Source: Streptomyces sp. NBC_01214
GTDB taxonomy: Bacteria > Actinomycetota > Actinomycetes > Streptomycetales > Streptomycetaceae
Reading direction: 5' to 3'
Length of the DNA: 64,000 nt
Assembly: GCF_026340975.1 (NCBI RefSeq)
Contig: NZ_JAPEOS010000001.1
Location: forward strand, 310,001-374,000
The first letter of the stretch is position 1. Every line of letters starts with the position of its first letter. Positions 8,830-18,135 of this stretch are shown one piece after another. Under the pieces are notes generated by a model that searched no databases, was not told where the DNA came from, and saw only the letters and a list, made by a program, of their open reading frames with translations. The translations under genes and the position numbers were made by a program.

Positions 8830-9708
8830 TCAGGTGAGTTCCGCGGTGCGGAGCAGAATGACCATCGCGACCAGCAGGAATGCCACCGCACAGGTGCCCC
8901 ACTGAACGAGGGCGCGATGGCGACCGGCGGGTGGCATGAGCATGCCCAGACCCACCAGCGCTCCGGTGACCAGGCCGCCCACGTGGGCCTGCCAGGACAC
9001 CGTGAGCGCGCCCCCGAACGGTACGAAGGTCAGCACCAGCATCAGCACCACCATGACGATCACCGGCCGCATCTCGTAGCGCAGCCGCTTCGCCAGCACG
9101 ACGGTGGCGCCGAGCAGGCCGAAGACGGCGCCGGAGGCGCCGAGGGTCCGGACGTACGGCTCGCTCAGCAGGTAGACCAGCGCGCTGCCGCCCAGACCGG
9201 AGAGCAAGAAGACCGCGAGGTAGCGGACCCGGCCCAGCGCCGCTTCCAGCGGCCCGCCGATCACCCACAGCCCGATCATGTTGCCGACGATGTGCCACCA
9301 CTCCACGTGCAGGAACGCCGAGGTCAGCAGCCGGTAGAACTCGCCCGTGGCCACCCCGTGGAGCGGGCCGCCGGGGTAATCGAAGTACTGGCCGCCGATC
9401 AGCGCCAGCCGGGCCTCGAGTGCCGGGTCGGAGAGCGCCGCGAGGAACACCAGGACGTTGATCGCGATGAGGATCTTGGTGACCAGGTGGGGATCGGCGG
9501 CGACCACCCCGCCCGCGACGGTGCGCGGCGCGTTCGCGGTCGGGTGGTGCCCGGTGCCGGAGCCCGCGCGGACGCACTCGGGACATTGGAAGCCGACCGA
9601 GGCGCTGATCATGCACTCGGGGCAGATGGGGCGCTCGCAGCGGGTACAGCTGATTCCCGTGTCGCGGTCCGGGTGGCGGTAGCAGCCCGGCAGACGGTCG
9701 GTGTCCAT
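8830..9708 (-). CDS. Rhomboid-family intramembrane serine protease with zinc-ribbon N-terminus
   Basis: This 292-residue protein cleaves membrane proteins within the bilayer. The N-terminal 45 residues form a B-box/zinc-ribbon-like module with eight Cys/His (CYRH, CTRCERPICPEC, CPEC). Six to seven membrane helices follow. The catalytic Ser lies in GASGAVFGLLG, with the partner His in SWQAHVGGL, and the HxxxxHxxxN-like motif is in FLHVEWWHIVGNM. The start ATG at 9708 gives the MDTDRLPGCYRHP N-terminus. The substrate is unknown. The gene is core in this neighbourhood. Confidence 0.92.
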   Translation of the reverse strand: MDTDRLPGCYRHPDRDTGISCTRCERPICPECMISASVGFQCPECVRAGSGTGHHPTANAPRTVAGGVVAADPHLVTKILIAINVLVFLAALSDPALEARLALIGGQYFDYPGGPLHGVATGEFYRLLTSAFLHVEWWHIVGNMIGLWVIGGPLEAALGRVRYLAVFLLSGLGGSALVYLLSEPYVRTLGASGAVFGLLGATVVLAKRLRYEMRPVIVMVVLMLVLTFVPFGGALTVSWQAHVGGLVTGALVGLGMLMPPAGRHRALVQWGTCAVAFLLVAMVILLRTAELT

Positions 9709-9803
9709 CGGTTCCCTAGGGGTGTCTCGTCGACCAGGCCGGGGCGCCCCGCCGGTCCCGTACGTATCCAGTACGGACGGGCGGGGCCGAAAGGTTCCCG
9801 GCG

Positions 9804-10331
9804 TCAGCGCCTCTCGATGACCACGGACTGGATGATCACGTCGTCCAGGGGGCGGCTGGTGCGCGGGTTGGTGGCGCCGGCGGCGATGGCCTCCACGACC
9901 TTCTGGCTGGCCGGGTCGGTGACCTCGCCGAAGATGGTGTGCTTGCGCGTCAGCCAGGCGGTGGGCGCGACGGTGATGAAGAACTGCGAGCCGTTGGTGC
10001 CCGGGCCGGCGTTGGCCATGGCGAGCAGGAAGGGCTTGGTGAAGGCCAGGTCGGGGTGGAACTCGTCGGCGAAGCGGTAGCCGGGGCCGCCGGTGCCGTT
10101 GCCGAGCGGGTCGCCGCCCTGGATCATGAAGCCGCTGATGACGCGGTGGAAGACGGTGCCGTCGTACAGCGGGTCCGTGGTCTTCTGGCCGTCGGTGGGG
10201 CGGGTCCATTCCCGGGCGCCCGTGGCGAGCTCGACGAAGTTCCGCACGGTCTTCGGAGCGAGGTTCTCCAGCAGCTCGATCTCGATGTCGCCGTGGGTCG
10301 TCTTCAGGGTGGCGTAGAGCTTCTCGGCCAC
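9804..10331 (-). CDS. Cyclophilin-type peptidyl-prolyl cis-trans isomerase
   Basis: The 175-residue single-domain cytoplasmic cyclophilin catalyses prolyl bond isomerisation during folding. It contains the typical [15 protein letters not shown] active-site segment, GTGGPGY, the NGSQFFI motif and a KHTIFGEV segment. The GTG at 10331 gives the N-terminus (V)[10 protein letters not shown] expected of the family; an in-frame extension to 10406 lacks conservation. No signal peptide is present. This is a core gene next to the rhomboid protease. Confidence 0.93.
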   Translation of the reverse strand: MAEKLYATLKTTHGDIEIELLENLAPKTVRNFVELATGAREWTRPTDGQKTTDPLYDGTVFHRVISGFMIQGGDPLGNGTGGPGYRFADEFHPDLAFTKPFLLAMANAGPGTNGSQFFITVAPTAWLTRKHTIFGEVTDPASQKVVEAIAAGATNPRTSRPLDDVIIQSVVIERR

Positions 10332-10505
10332 GGATCTGCCTTCCATAGTCATCACTGTCGGTCCAGATGGTCGCACGGAGCGCTCCGCGGCACTGAAATC
10401 CTCCACCCGTATGCCCTGTCACGCATGCCTGTCAGCGATATGGCAGGCATGATCCGACAAAGGGTGGAAAGGTGAACTGTGTCCGCCACCGAGGAGGAGG
10501 ATCCC

Positions 10506-11186
10506 GTGACCGGCAAGGAGAGCATGCGCCTGGCAGCCGAGAGCGCCAGGGAGAGTGTGCGGCACGCGACGGAAGTGGTGGCACCGTACGCGGAATCCGC
10601 CAGGGAAGCCGCAGCGCACTACGCCCAGGAAGCGAACGAGCGGCTGGCGCCCAAGATGTCGTACGCGGCCACCAGCGCCGCCCAGCACGCCCGCACGACC
10701 TACGACTGCCATCTGCAACCCCGGCTCAAGGCGGCGCGGGCCCATGTGCCGCCGCCGGTCGACCGGGCGGCGACGCAGGCGCGCCGGGCGGCGCGGCAGG
10801 CCGCCGAATACACCCAGCCGAAGATCGAGAGCGCGATCGCGGCCGCCACGCCGGTGGCCGAGGAGGCCGCGTCCCGGTCGACGGCGGCCCTCGCGGCGCT
10901 GCGCGGCCAGGTGACCGCCAAGGAAGTGCAGAAGCTCGTACGGCGCCACGAGCGGCGCGCGCGCAACGGGAAGATCCTGCGCGGTGTCGCGCTCGTCGGC
11001 GTACTGGCGTGCGCCGCCTACGCGGTGTGGCGGTGGTGGGACCAGCAGTCGAATCCGGACTGGCTCGTCGAACCGCCGGCGGCCACCGAGCTGTCGACGC
11101 GCGACGCGGCGCCGTCCGGCTTCGAGGAGGAGCTGGCGGAGAAGGAGCGCGAGGCCGAGTCCGGCCCCGACGACAAGCAGCTCTGA
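10506..11186 (+). CDS. DUF5324-type membrane-anchored coiled-coil protein
   Basis: A protein of about 226 residues rich in Ala, Arg and Glu, with long helical heptad-like stretches (about 1-150), a basic segment, one membrane helix near 160-178 and an acidic C-terminal tail. I take the GTG at 10506 because GGAGGA lies four bases upstream; a GTG at 10479 is the alternative. Similar genes (DUF5324) lie at this position in Streptomyces. The function is unknown. Helical amphipathic content suggests an apolipoprotein-like or membrane-organising protein, but that is inference. Confidence 0.75.
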   Translation: MTGKESMRLAAESARESVRHATEVVAPYAESAREAAAHYAQEANERLAPKMSYAATSAAQHARTTYDCHLQPRLKAARAHVPPPVDRAATQARRAARQAAEYTQPKIESAIAAATPVAEEAASRSTAALAALRGQVTAKEVQKLVRRHERRARNGKILRGVALVGVLACAAYAVWRWWDQQSNPDWLVEPPAATELSTRDAAPSGFEEELAEKEREAESGPDDKQL

Positions 11187-11201
11187 GCGGCGCACGCGAA
11201 G

Positions 11202-11233
11202 GGGCCCGGATCCTGTCACCAGGATCCGGGCCC
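11202..11233. terminator. 14-bp hairpin terminator
   Basis: GGGCCCGGATCCTG (11202-11215) pairs perfectly with 11220-11233 around a TCAC loop and is followed by TTT. It lies between the DUF5324 gene (+) and the convergent LysM gene (-). Confidence 0.85.
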
Positions 11234-11252
11234 TTTCCGCGTCCGCGGGGCG

Positions 11253-11801
11253 TCAGCCGGGGAGGGTGAGGACCGTGCCCGGGCGGACGAGGTCGGGGTT
11301 GGCGCCGACCGCACCCCGGTTCATCGCGTAGAGCTCGCGCCAGCGGGCCTCGTTGCCGAGCTCTTTGCGGGCGATCGCGGTGAGCGAGTCGCCGGGCTGG
11401 ACGGTGTACGTGCGCTTCTTGGCGGGGGACCCGGGGCCCCGCATCGGGGCCGCCGGCACCGCCTTGTGCGCGGCCGAGTGCGGGGTGGGCGTGTGCATGG
11501 CGCCCGGCGCGGCGGCGGAGGAGGCCGCGGGCTTCGGCATCACGGTCGGCTTGGGGGCGGCGGGAACGGCCTTGTGCGCGGCGGACGCGGGGGTGGGGGT
11601 CGGGGTCGCGGGGAGGGGCCTCGGCGGCGCGGCCGCCGCCATGCGCTCGGCGGTGGCCCGGGTGGCCGAGGCGGCGTCGGCGGCCGCACCCGAGGGGGGC
11701 CTCCTGCGCTCGCCGGCCTGCTGCTGCACCTGCTCCTCCGCCTTCTCGGCGGCGTCGTGCGCCTTCTTCTTGTCGGACTTCAGGAAGTCGAAGAGTCCCA
11801 T
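11253..11801 (-). CDS. LysM-domain protein
   Basis: The 182-residue protein begins MGLFDFLKSDKKK, followed by a Lys/Glu/Gln-rich helix, then a Pro/Ala-rich linker with a repeated HKAVPAAP motif (about 75-125). It ends with one LysM module (about 130-182; TYTVQPGDSLTAIARKEL and a terminal GTVLTLP). LysM binds N-acetylglucosamine polymers such as peptidoglycan. There is no signal peptide, so either it is cytoplasmic or exported by an unusual route; cytoplasmic LysM/BON-type proteins of this build occur in many actinobacteria. The start ATG is followed directly by the conserved MGLFDFLK sequence. Confidence 0.85.
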   Translation of the reverse strand: MGLFDFLKSDKKKAHDAAEKAEEQVQQQAGERRRPPSGAAADAASATRATAERMAAAAPPRPLPATPTPTPASAAHKAVPAAPKPTVMPKPAASSAAAPGAMHTPTPHSAAHKAVPAAPMRGPGSPAKKRTYTVQPGDSLTAIARKELGNEARWRELYAMNRGAVGANPDLVRPGTVLTLPG

Positions 11802-11996
11802 GTCTGTACGCCTCCGGCGTGATGCTGCCCCCCGATCGGTACCTCCTTCCACTGTCCTGCACCGGGCGCCGGGCGGCCCTGCGACGGGGCCGTCCGGGGG
11901 ACGTGCGGACCAGGTCACGGCCCGGGAGGGAACGCGGCGGGAAGGGACCGGGAAGGACCGGCGCCACCCTCGTGGGACACGATGGAGGAGATTTCT

Positions 11997-12905
11997 GTGA
12001 GCATCAGACAGGCCGCGGAGCGGGTAGTGCTGGTCAGGCCCGGACCCGGGCTCGTGAGCGCCGCGATCGTGGCGGGCCTGGACGTCTGGGTGGTGTCCGA
12101 TCCCGTACCCCGCCCGACGGACGCGCCGCTGCTGCCCGCGGAGCTGCCCCCGCAACGGCTCCTCCGGGTGGACTTCGACGACCCGGCCGCGCTGCGCGCC
12201 CTGCTGACGGACACCGTCGCCGAACACGGGATCGGGCAGGTCCTCTACCTCGCGAGCGATCTCGAAAGGGGTCTCGGCAGCGGGGCCGCGGCCGCCGCCG
12301 AGGAGGTGCTGCGGGAGCTGACCGACAGCCGCGGGAAGCCGGCCCGCGGGCTGCCGGACGCGGTAACGATCCGACGGATCCTCAATGAGAGCCGGACCTC
12401 CGCGGTACGTGCCGAGGAAGCCCGGTCCGTCACCGAAGCGTGCTCGCTGGCGGAGGACTTCCCCCTGCCCGTGGTCATCAAGTCGGCCGACAAGTACGGG
12501 TGTTGGTGGACCGTTCCGGTACACGACCGGCCCGCACTGGACCGGTGGGCCGAACAGGCCCACGCCGCCCGGCACTCGGCCCCCTATCTCGTCGAAGAGC
12601 TCTTGACCGGAGACAAGTTCAGGGTGGAGACGCTGACCGTCGACGGCATGCACCTGGTCGCCGACATCGCTCCCGAGGGAACGGCCCCGCCGCTCCACGA
12701 CGCGGAGCAGGCCGGGATCCGCTCGACGGTACGGGCCCTGCTGGATCTGGCCGGGTACGAATCGGGCACCACGCGGACGGACGTGCTGGTCAGCGCCCGG
12801 GGATCACGTATCGCGGCGGCCACGGAACCGGACCGGGAACGGCGCGGTAACGGCCGTTCCCGCGCCACGGTCACGAGCGGTATCGAGAGGGGAACGGACC
12901 GGTAA
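11997..12905 (+). CDS. Degenerate ATP-grasp-like protein
   Basis: The 302-residue protein resembles ATP-grasp ligases in its N-terminal pre-ATP domain and central region (PVVIKSADKYG corresponds to the ATP-binding beta strand, and APYLVEELLTGDKFRVETL to the adenine-hinge strand). The C-terminal metal-binding motif ExNxR is replaced by IAAATEPDRER, and the tail is short and basic, so ligase activity is doubtful. I choose the GTG at 11997, which has GGAGGAG six bases upstream; an ATG at 11982 overlaps that site. It sits at the border between core genes and the biosynthetic region. It may be a regulatory or relic member of the ligase family expanded in the cluster. Confidence 0.65.
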   Translation: MSIRQAAERVVLVRPGPGLVSAAIVAGLDVWVVSDPVPRPTDAPLLPAELPPQRLLRVDFDDPAALRALLTDTVAEHGIGQVLYLASDLERGLGSGAAAAAEEVLRELTDSRGKPARGLPDAVTIRRILNESRTSAVRAEEARSVTEACSLAEDFPLPVVIKSADKYGCWWTVPVHDRPALDRWAEQAHAARHSAPYLVEELLTGDKFRVETLTVDGMHLVADIAPEGTAPPLHDAEQAGIRSTVRALLDLAGYESGTTRTDVLVSARGSRIAAATEPDRERRGNGRSRATVTSGIERGTDR

Positions 12906-12992
12906 GAGCTGCGGCCAGTCTGTGTCTTGTCGAGAGCGGCCACCGCACCACACGGGAACCGCACACCGGGTACACACCAGGGGGTTCGAGAG

Positions 12993-13175
12993 ATGCGCAG
13001 CAAGCTGGCCGGACTGATCGGGATCATCGCGGCGGCCCTGGCGTTCGGGTTCGGTGTGACGGTCGACGGCCCGGCCGACACCGGTCAGCCCACCGGCTAC
13101 CAGGTCCTCGCGGAGGACAAGGGCCCCGGGGTCGCCTCCCCGGCCCCGTCCCCGGCCCCGTCCACCCGTAGGTGA
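12993..13175 (+). CDS. Small secreted or membrane peptide
   Basis: The 60-residue product starts MRSKLAGLIGIIAAA, a positively charged N-terminus followed by a hydrophobic stretch of about 18 residues, then a Pro/Ala/Ser-rich tail. This fits a signal peptide or single-span anchor. The ATG at 12993 is preferred to an upstream in-frame start at 12927, which would add a non-hydrophobic extension. It is followed by a clear hairpin terminator. No family was recognised. Confidence 0.55.
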   Translation: MRSKLAGLIGIIAAALAFGFGVTVDGPADTGQPTGYQVLAEDKGPGVASPAPSPAPSTRR

Positions 13176-13198
13176 CCCGCTTGCCGCGCACATCGCGC

Positions 13199-13233
13199 AA
13201 CTGCCCCGCACCGGAGTCCGGTGCGGGGCAGTT
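13199..13233. terminator. 17-bp hairpin terminator between convergent genes
   Basis: AACTGCCCCGCACCGGA pairs with its perfect complement around a single G (13199-13233). It separates the small peptide gene (+) from the SARP regulator (-) and can serve both. Confidence 0.82.
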
Positions 13234-13245
13234 CCGCGTCCGCGC

Positions 13246-16200
13246 TCAGTACCTGCGGCAGTGCGCCGGCAGACCCATGAAATCGGACAGCTCCTCGGCG
13301 GCCGCCCAGTGTCCGGCGGCGGCCGCGGCATCGCCGAGTGCCTCGGCCGCCAGGGCGAGGCCCATCAGCGCGGACGCCTCCTCCGCCCGGAAGCTCATCG
13401 GCGCCGCGATCTTGTGGGCGTGACCGTGCAGGGCCAGCGCCACCTCGTGCTCCCCCCACCGCAGGTGGAGCTGGCCCAGGACGTTCTCGACCCTCGCGAG
13501 CCGGATCGGGGCCCCGCTCGTGCGGCCGAGCACGAGGGAGCGCTCGGCGAAGGCACGCGCCTGCAGCACGTTGCCCCGCTCGTGCGCGACCTGGGCGGAC
13601 AGTGCCAGTACCAGGGCGACGTCCCCCGGCGACCTGGTCTCGTCGCACAGGTCCCGGGCCCGCTTGAGGCTGGCGTCCGCGTCCACGAACTCGCCGAGGC
13701 CCACCTGGGCGAAGGCCAGATCGGTCAGGGCCACGATCTCGTTGCTGCGGTAGCCGAGGTCACGGTCGATCTCGATCGCCCGGCGGGCGACCTCCGCCGC
13801 TTCCGGGAAGCGGCCCCACCGCTCGTACAGCGTGCTGAGGATGGTCAGGCTCTCCGACTCCGCACGCGGATTGCCCAGTTCCTGCGCCATGGAGACGGAC
13901 CGCTCCACCAGCGGTAGGGCCTCCTTGTACCGGCCGAGCATCGACATCAGCAGCCCGATGGTCGATTCGCTGTTCGCCTCGGTGTGCCGGTCCCCGGCGC
14001 GGACCGCGGTGGCGCGCGCCTCCCGGGCCACCTCCAGCCCCTCCTCGAAACGGCCGAGCTTCCAGCAGGCCGCGCCCAGGTTGGCCAGGCTGATGCCGAG
14101 GAGCGCCGGGTCGTCGAGCCGGCGGGCGGCGGCCACCGCGAGGTGCCCGACGCTCCAGAACTCGTCGAGCTGTCCGTGCGTGTGCAGGTGGAAGCCGACG
14201 TTGCGGCTCAGGCAGGCCGCGTACCGGTCGTGACCGCACCGCTCGGCGAGCGACACGGCCGCGAGCAGCCCGGCCTGTTCCCGGTCGAACCAGCTCAGGG
14301 CCTGCTCGGTGTCCCTCAAGGCCGGCCGTTCGCCCCGGTACGGCGGGATACCGGTGGGGCGGCGTTCACGGCTGGGGAACAGCACCTCGCAGGCGGCGTC
14401 CGAGGTCGTCAGGTAGTAGCCGAGCAGCCGCTCGACCGCCGCCGCGTCGTCGTCCGCCGTCGCCGGCCCCCGCAGGCTCTGGGCGAAACTGCGCACCAGG
14501 TCGTGGAAGGTGTAGAGGCCGATGTCGGGCTGCTGGACCAGATGGACGTCGAGCAGGAACTCCAGGGCGTCCTCGGCGTCCCGGACGGTCGTGCCGAGGA
14601 GCGCCGCCGCCGAATGGACGTCCGTCCCGGCGCACGGGTACAGGCTGAGGATGCGGAACGCGGTCCGGTACTCCTCGTCCATCGCCAGGTACGACAGACG
14701 AAGGGTCGCCGCGACGCTGCGCTCTCCCGAACTCAGCTCGTCCATCCGGCGTTTCTCGTCGCGCAGCCGCTCGACCAGATAACGCACCGTCCAGCGCGGC
14801 CTGTTGCGCAGCCGGGCGGTCGCGATCCGCAGCGCCAGCGGCAGGTGCCCGCACAGCTCGGCCAGTTCGGCGGAGGCCGCCGGCTCGGCGGCCACCCGGG
14901 TGGTACCGAGGGTCTCCGCCATCAGGCTGGTGCTGTCCTCGGGCTCCATCATCCCGATCGACACCCACTCGACGCCGTCGAGGTCCAGCAGCCGCCCGCG
15001 GCTGGTGATCAGGGCGAGACAGCCGGGCGAGGCCGGCAGCAGGGGCCTGATCTGCGCCGCGTCGACCGCGTTGTCGAACAGGAGCAACATCCGCCGGCCG
15101 TCCAGCTTCGACCGCCACAGGGCGGTGCGCCCCTCCAGGTCCTCGGGAATCCGGTCGCCCGGAGTACCGAGGGTCCGCAACAGGCCGTCGAGTGCGGCGG
15201 TGGGCGTCACGGGCTCGCGGCCCGGGGTGAACCCGTGCAGGTCGATGTGGAGCTGCCCGTCGGGATACCCGCCGGCCAGCCGGTGCGCGGCGCGCACGGC
15301 CAGGGTGGTCTTGCCCATGCCGCCCATGCCGTCGATGGCCACGATCCGGGCGTACCGCTCGCCGCCCCGGCCCTCGTCCTGCACGTAGTCGAAGAGCTCG
15401 GCCAGCTCCTTGGCACGGCCGGTGAAGTCGGGCAGGTCGTACGGCAGGGTGCACGGGGCGTCCGCCGGCCCGGTGCGCGTTCCCGGCTCCCCCTCCCGGT
15501 CCGCGTCCGTGCGGGCCGGGACCCCGGGGGCCGCCCCCTCGGACACCGCGGTCACGGGGGGAGCCGGTTCGGGCAGCGGCTCCGCAGGGGCGGCCGGCTC
15601 GGGCACCGGACGTACGGACGCCGCGGCCACCGGCGCGGGCCGCTCGGGCGCCGCCAACTCGGGGCTGTCCCGCAGAATCGCCTCGTACAACTTGGCCAGC
15701 CGGGGGCCGGGGTCGATGCCGAGCTCGTCCACGAGCAGCTCGCGGACCTCCCCGTACTCCTTGAGCGCCTCGGCCTGCCGCCCGGAGCGGTACAGGGCGA
15801 GCATCAGCTGGCCGCGCAGCGTCTCCCGCAGCGGGTGCTGGGTGATCAGGGCGCGCAGGCCCGAGATGAGCTCACCGCTCTCGCCCAGTGCGAGGCACAG
15901 GTCGAAGAACTGCTCGGCGGCGGCCAGCCGGCGCTCCTCCAGCGCGGTCGCCGCGGCCTCGATCACCGGTCCGCCGGTGCCGGACAGGACCGATCCGCGC
16001 CACAGCGCGAGCGCGGCCCGCAGTGCCTCGGCTGCCTCGGACCGCCCGCCTTCCCGCAGTGCCTGGCCCGCAGCCCTGGTCAGGGCGTCGAACTCCAGGA
16101 GGTCGACCTGGTCGTCCGCCACCACCACGCGGTATCCCGGCCCGTCGGTGGCGATCACCTCGGTGCCGGTGGGTATGCGCCGCCGCAGGTCGGCGACGGC

Positions 16201-16452
16201 CTTGCGGACCTGGTGCGCGGCGGTCACCGGCGGGTCCTTCTCCCAGGTCGCCTCGACGAGTCGGGCCACGGGCACCACCCGGCCGGCTTCGAGCAGCAGC
16301 ACGCAGAGGACCCGTTCCTGGATCGCTCCCCCCAGCCGCAGCCGGACCTCTCCGAACCATCCCTCAAGCGATCCGAGCACGTTGAAGCGCAGCCTGCCCC
16401 CCGCAGGTTCCGCGCTTCGTCTCTCCCCGGACTCCGCATCCGCCCCCGGCAT
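13246..16452 (-). CDS. AfsR-like SARP transcriptional regulator (DBD-BTAD-NB-ARC-TPR)
   Basis: The 1068-residue protein has the full AfsR layout. An OmpR-type winged-helix DNA-binding domain (about 20-110) is followed by the bacterial transcriptional activator domain (about 115-265), a Pro/Ala linker, an NB-ARC ATPase (P-loop GMGGMGKTT near residue 380, Walker B LLLFDNAV) and C-terminal TPR repeats (about 700-1050). Such proteins bind heptameric repeats overlapping the -35 region and switch on antibiotic clusters. It is divergent from the NB-ARC gene at 16627 across 174 bases and lies at the left end of the biosynthetic region, so cluster control is the natural guess. No TTA codon was found in it. 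Confidence 0.88.
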   Translation of the reverse strand: MPGADAESGERRSAEPAGGRLRFNVLGSLEGWFGEVRLRLGGAIQERVLCVLLLEAGRVVPVARLVEATWEKDPPVTAAHQVRKAVADLRRRIPTGTEVIATDGPGYRVVVADDQVDLLEFDALTRAAGQALREGGRSEAAEALRAALALWRGSVLSGTGGPVIEAAATALEERRLAAAEQFFDLCLALGESGELISGLRALITQHPLRETLRGQLMLALYRSGRQAEALKEYGEVRELLVDELGIDPGPRLAKLYEAILRDSPELAAPERPAPVAAASVRPVPEPAAPAEPLPEPAPPVTAVSEGAAPGVPARTDADREGEPGTRTGPADAPCTLPYDLPDFTGRAKELAELFDYVQDEGRGGERYARIVAIDGMGGMGKTTLAVRAAHRLAGGYPDGQLHIDLHGFTPGREPVTPTAALDGLLRTLGTPGDRIPEDLEGRTALWRSKLDGRRMLLLFDNAVDAAQIRPLLPASPGCLALITSRGRLLDLDGVEWVSIGMMEPEDSTSLMAETLGTTRVAAEPAASAELAELCGHLPLALRIATARLRNRPRWTVRYLVERLRDEKRRMDELSSGERSVAATLRLSYLAMDEEYRTAFRILSLYPCAGTDVHSAAALLGTTVRDAEDALEFLLDVHLVQQPDIGLYTFHDLVRSFAQSLRGPATADDDAAAVERLLGYYLTTSDAACEVLFPSRERRPTGIPPYRGERPALRDTEQALSWFDREQAGLLAAVSLAERCGHDRYAACLSRNVGFHLHTHGQLDEFWSVGHLAVAAARRLDDPALLGISLANLGAACWKLGRFEEGLEVAREARATAVRAGDRHTEANSESTIGLLMSMLGRYKEALPLVERSVSMAQELGNPRAESESLTILSTLYERWGRFPEAAEVARRAIEIDRDLGYRSNEIVALTDLAFAQVGLGEFVDADASLKRARDLCDETRSPGDVALVLALSAQVAHERGNVLQARAFAERSLVLGRTSGAPIRLARVENVLGQLHLRWGEHEVALALHGHAHKIAAPMSFRAEEASALMGLALAAEALGDAAAAAGHWAAAEELSDFMGLPAHCRRY

Positions 16453-16626
16453 CGGACATCCACCCCCAAATGAACAAGACCCCTGGCCAGGTCATGTCAG
16501 CCGGATCATAGGGGTTACCCCTCGCACGCGGTAAGCATCCGGTAGCAGATCAGGAAGGGCGACACGGACAGTTCATGGGCGGCCCGGAGCAGGCAGCACA
16601 CGGAGCGAGTACCGAAGGAGCAGGCT

Positions 16627-18111
16627 GTGGGAAGACTGGAGAGACCGCTGGCCCCCGATGCCGGACCAGTCACCGCGTTCGCCCGGGAGTTGCGCAGGCT
16701 GCGGACCGCGGCCGGCAGTCCCGGCTACCGCGACATGGCCACCCGTGCCATGTTCTCCGCGTCCGTGCTCTCCGACGCGGCCGCCGGCTACCGCCTCCCG
16801 ACGCTTCAGGTGGCCCTCGCCTTCGCCGAGGCCTGCGGCGGTGACCGCGCCAGCTGGGAGCGTCGCTGGCACGAGGCGGCACGCGCCGACGGGGACGACG
16901 GAAGCGCCCGCCCGGCGGTCAAAGCGGTGCAGCAGCACCAGGAGAACGAGCTGCGCGCGGCCGACGTGCGCGCCGTGCTGCCGCCCCCGTCACAGCTTCC
17001 GATGGAGGCCCGTCCCCTGGTGGGACGGCGTGAGCTGCTCCAGCGGGCCCGGGCCCTGACCGCCCCCTCGTACGGCGAGCAGCGCCCCGCGGCCCCCTTG
17101 GTGATCAGCGGTCAGGTGGGCGTGGGCAAGACGGCCTTCGCGCTGCGGCTCGCCCACGAACTCGCCGTGAACCTGCCCGACGGGCAGCTCTACGCGAACC
17201 TCGACCCGGCGGCGGACGGACGCAAGGACGCCGCCGGAATCGCGGGCGGTTTCCTGGAGGCGCTCGGCATTCCCACCGACCGGATCCCGAACGATCCCGG
17301 TCAAAGAATTGGCTTGTACCGGTCGCTCCTGAACCGGCGGCGGCTGCTCGTGGTGCTGGACGGCGTCCAGCACGAGCGGCAGATCCGGGACCTCCTCGTC
17401 GCTGCGCCCGAAAGCCGCATCATCATCACCAGCCGATCGCGGCTACTGGGCCTCGACGGAATTGGCCGGATCCGGCTCCCCGCACTGGACCGCGACGAGT
17501 CGATGGAGCTGCTCGCCCAGCTCCTCGGCGGCGACCGGGTCGGCAGCGAGCCGCGCGCCTGCCTGCGCCTCGCCGACGCCTGCGGGGACCTGCCGCTGGC
17601 GCTCAACCTGGCCGGCCGGCGCATCGCGGCCCGACCCGAGTGGATGCTCCAGGACTCCGTGTCCGAGCTGCTCGGGGACGGGCCGGGCGGGCCGGGCCGC
17701 CCGGGCACGCAGCCGGCACCCGGCCGCTTCCTGGCCCGGCTGCAGATCGGGGACGACGCGTTGAACAACCGCCTCGACAGTGCCTACCGGCTGCTGACCC
17801 CGTGGGCGCGGCTGATGCTGCGCCAGTTCGCCGGGTCCGACAACCCGCCCTCCGTGGACAACGTGGTGTACGAGTCCGCGGACGCGCTCGCCGTGCTGGT
17901 CGAACGGTCCGCGCAGCCGGTGGAGGACCTCCTCGAACGGCTCCTCGACGCGGGGCTGCTCGACCACTGCGACCTGCCGGGGCAGTACGGACTGACGCCG
18001 ATGGCCCGCGCGTACGCGCTGACCCAGCCGGACCCGACGGAGGAGGACCCGGCGCCCGTGTCCGCGCCCGCGGCGGCGCGGGGCCAGACGCACGTGCGGC
18101 AGTCCAGGTAG
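16627..18111 (+). CDS. HTH/NB-ARC signalling protein
   Basis: The 494-residue protein has an N-terminal XRE-like segment (about 15-85), as in many actinobacterial HTH-NB-ARC regulators, then an NB-ARC ATPase with P-loop SGQVGVGKT near residue 160, Walker B LLVVLDGV and the GLPL-like DLPLALNLA. The C-terminal sensor repeats (TPR) seen in larger relatives are missing; it ends in a winged-helix-like region and a Pro/Ala tail. It starts with GTG. It is divergent from the AfsR-like regulator and converges on the 12-gene operon, ending 24 bases from it. It may be a shortened companion regulator. DNA binding is inferred, not shown. Confidence 0.75.
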   Translation: MGRLERPLAPDAGPVTAFARELRRLRTAAGSPGYRDMATRAMFSASVLSDAAAGYRLPTLQVALAFAEACGGDRASWERRWHEAARADGDDGSARPAVKAVQQHQENELRAADVRAVLPPPSQLPMEARPLVGRRELLQRARALTAPSYGEQRPAAPLVISGQVGVGKTAFALRLAHELAVNLPDGQLYANLDPAADGRKDAAGIAGGFLEALGIPTDRIPNDPGQRIGLYRSLLNRRRLLVVLDGVQHERQIRDLLVAAPESRIIITSRSRLLGLDGIGRIRLPALDRDESMELLAQLLGGDRVGSEPRACLRLADACGDLPLALNLAGRRIAARPEWMLQDSVSELLGDGPGGPGRPGTQPAPGRFLARLQIGDDALNNRLDSAYRLLTPWARLMLRQFAGSDNPPSVDNVVYESADALAVLVERSAQPVEDLLERLLDAGLLDHCDLPGQYGLTPMARAYALTQPDPTEEDPAPVSAPAAARGQTHVRQSR

Positions 18112-18135
18112 GGGGATCCTGCCGAGCGGGCCGGA

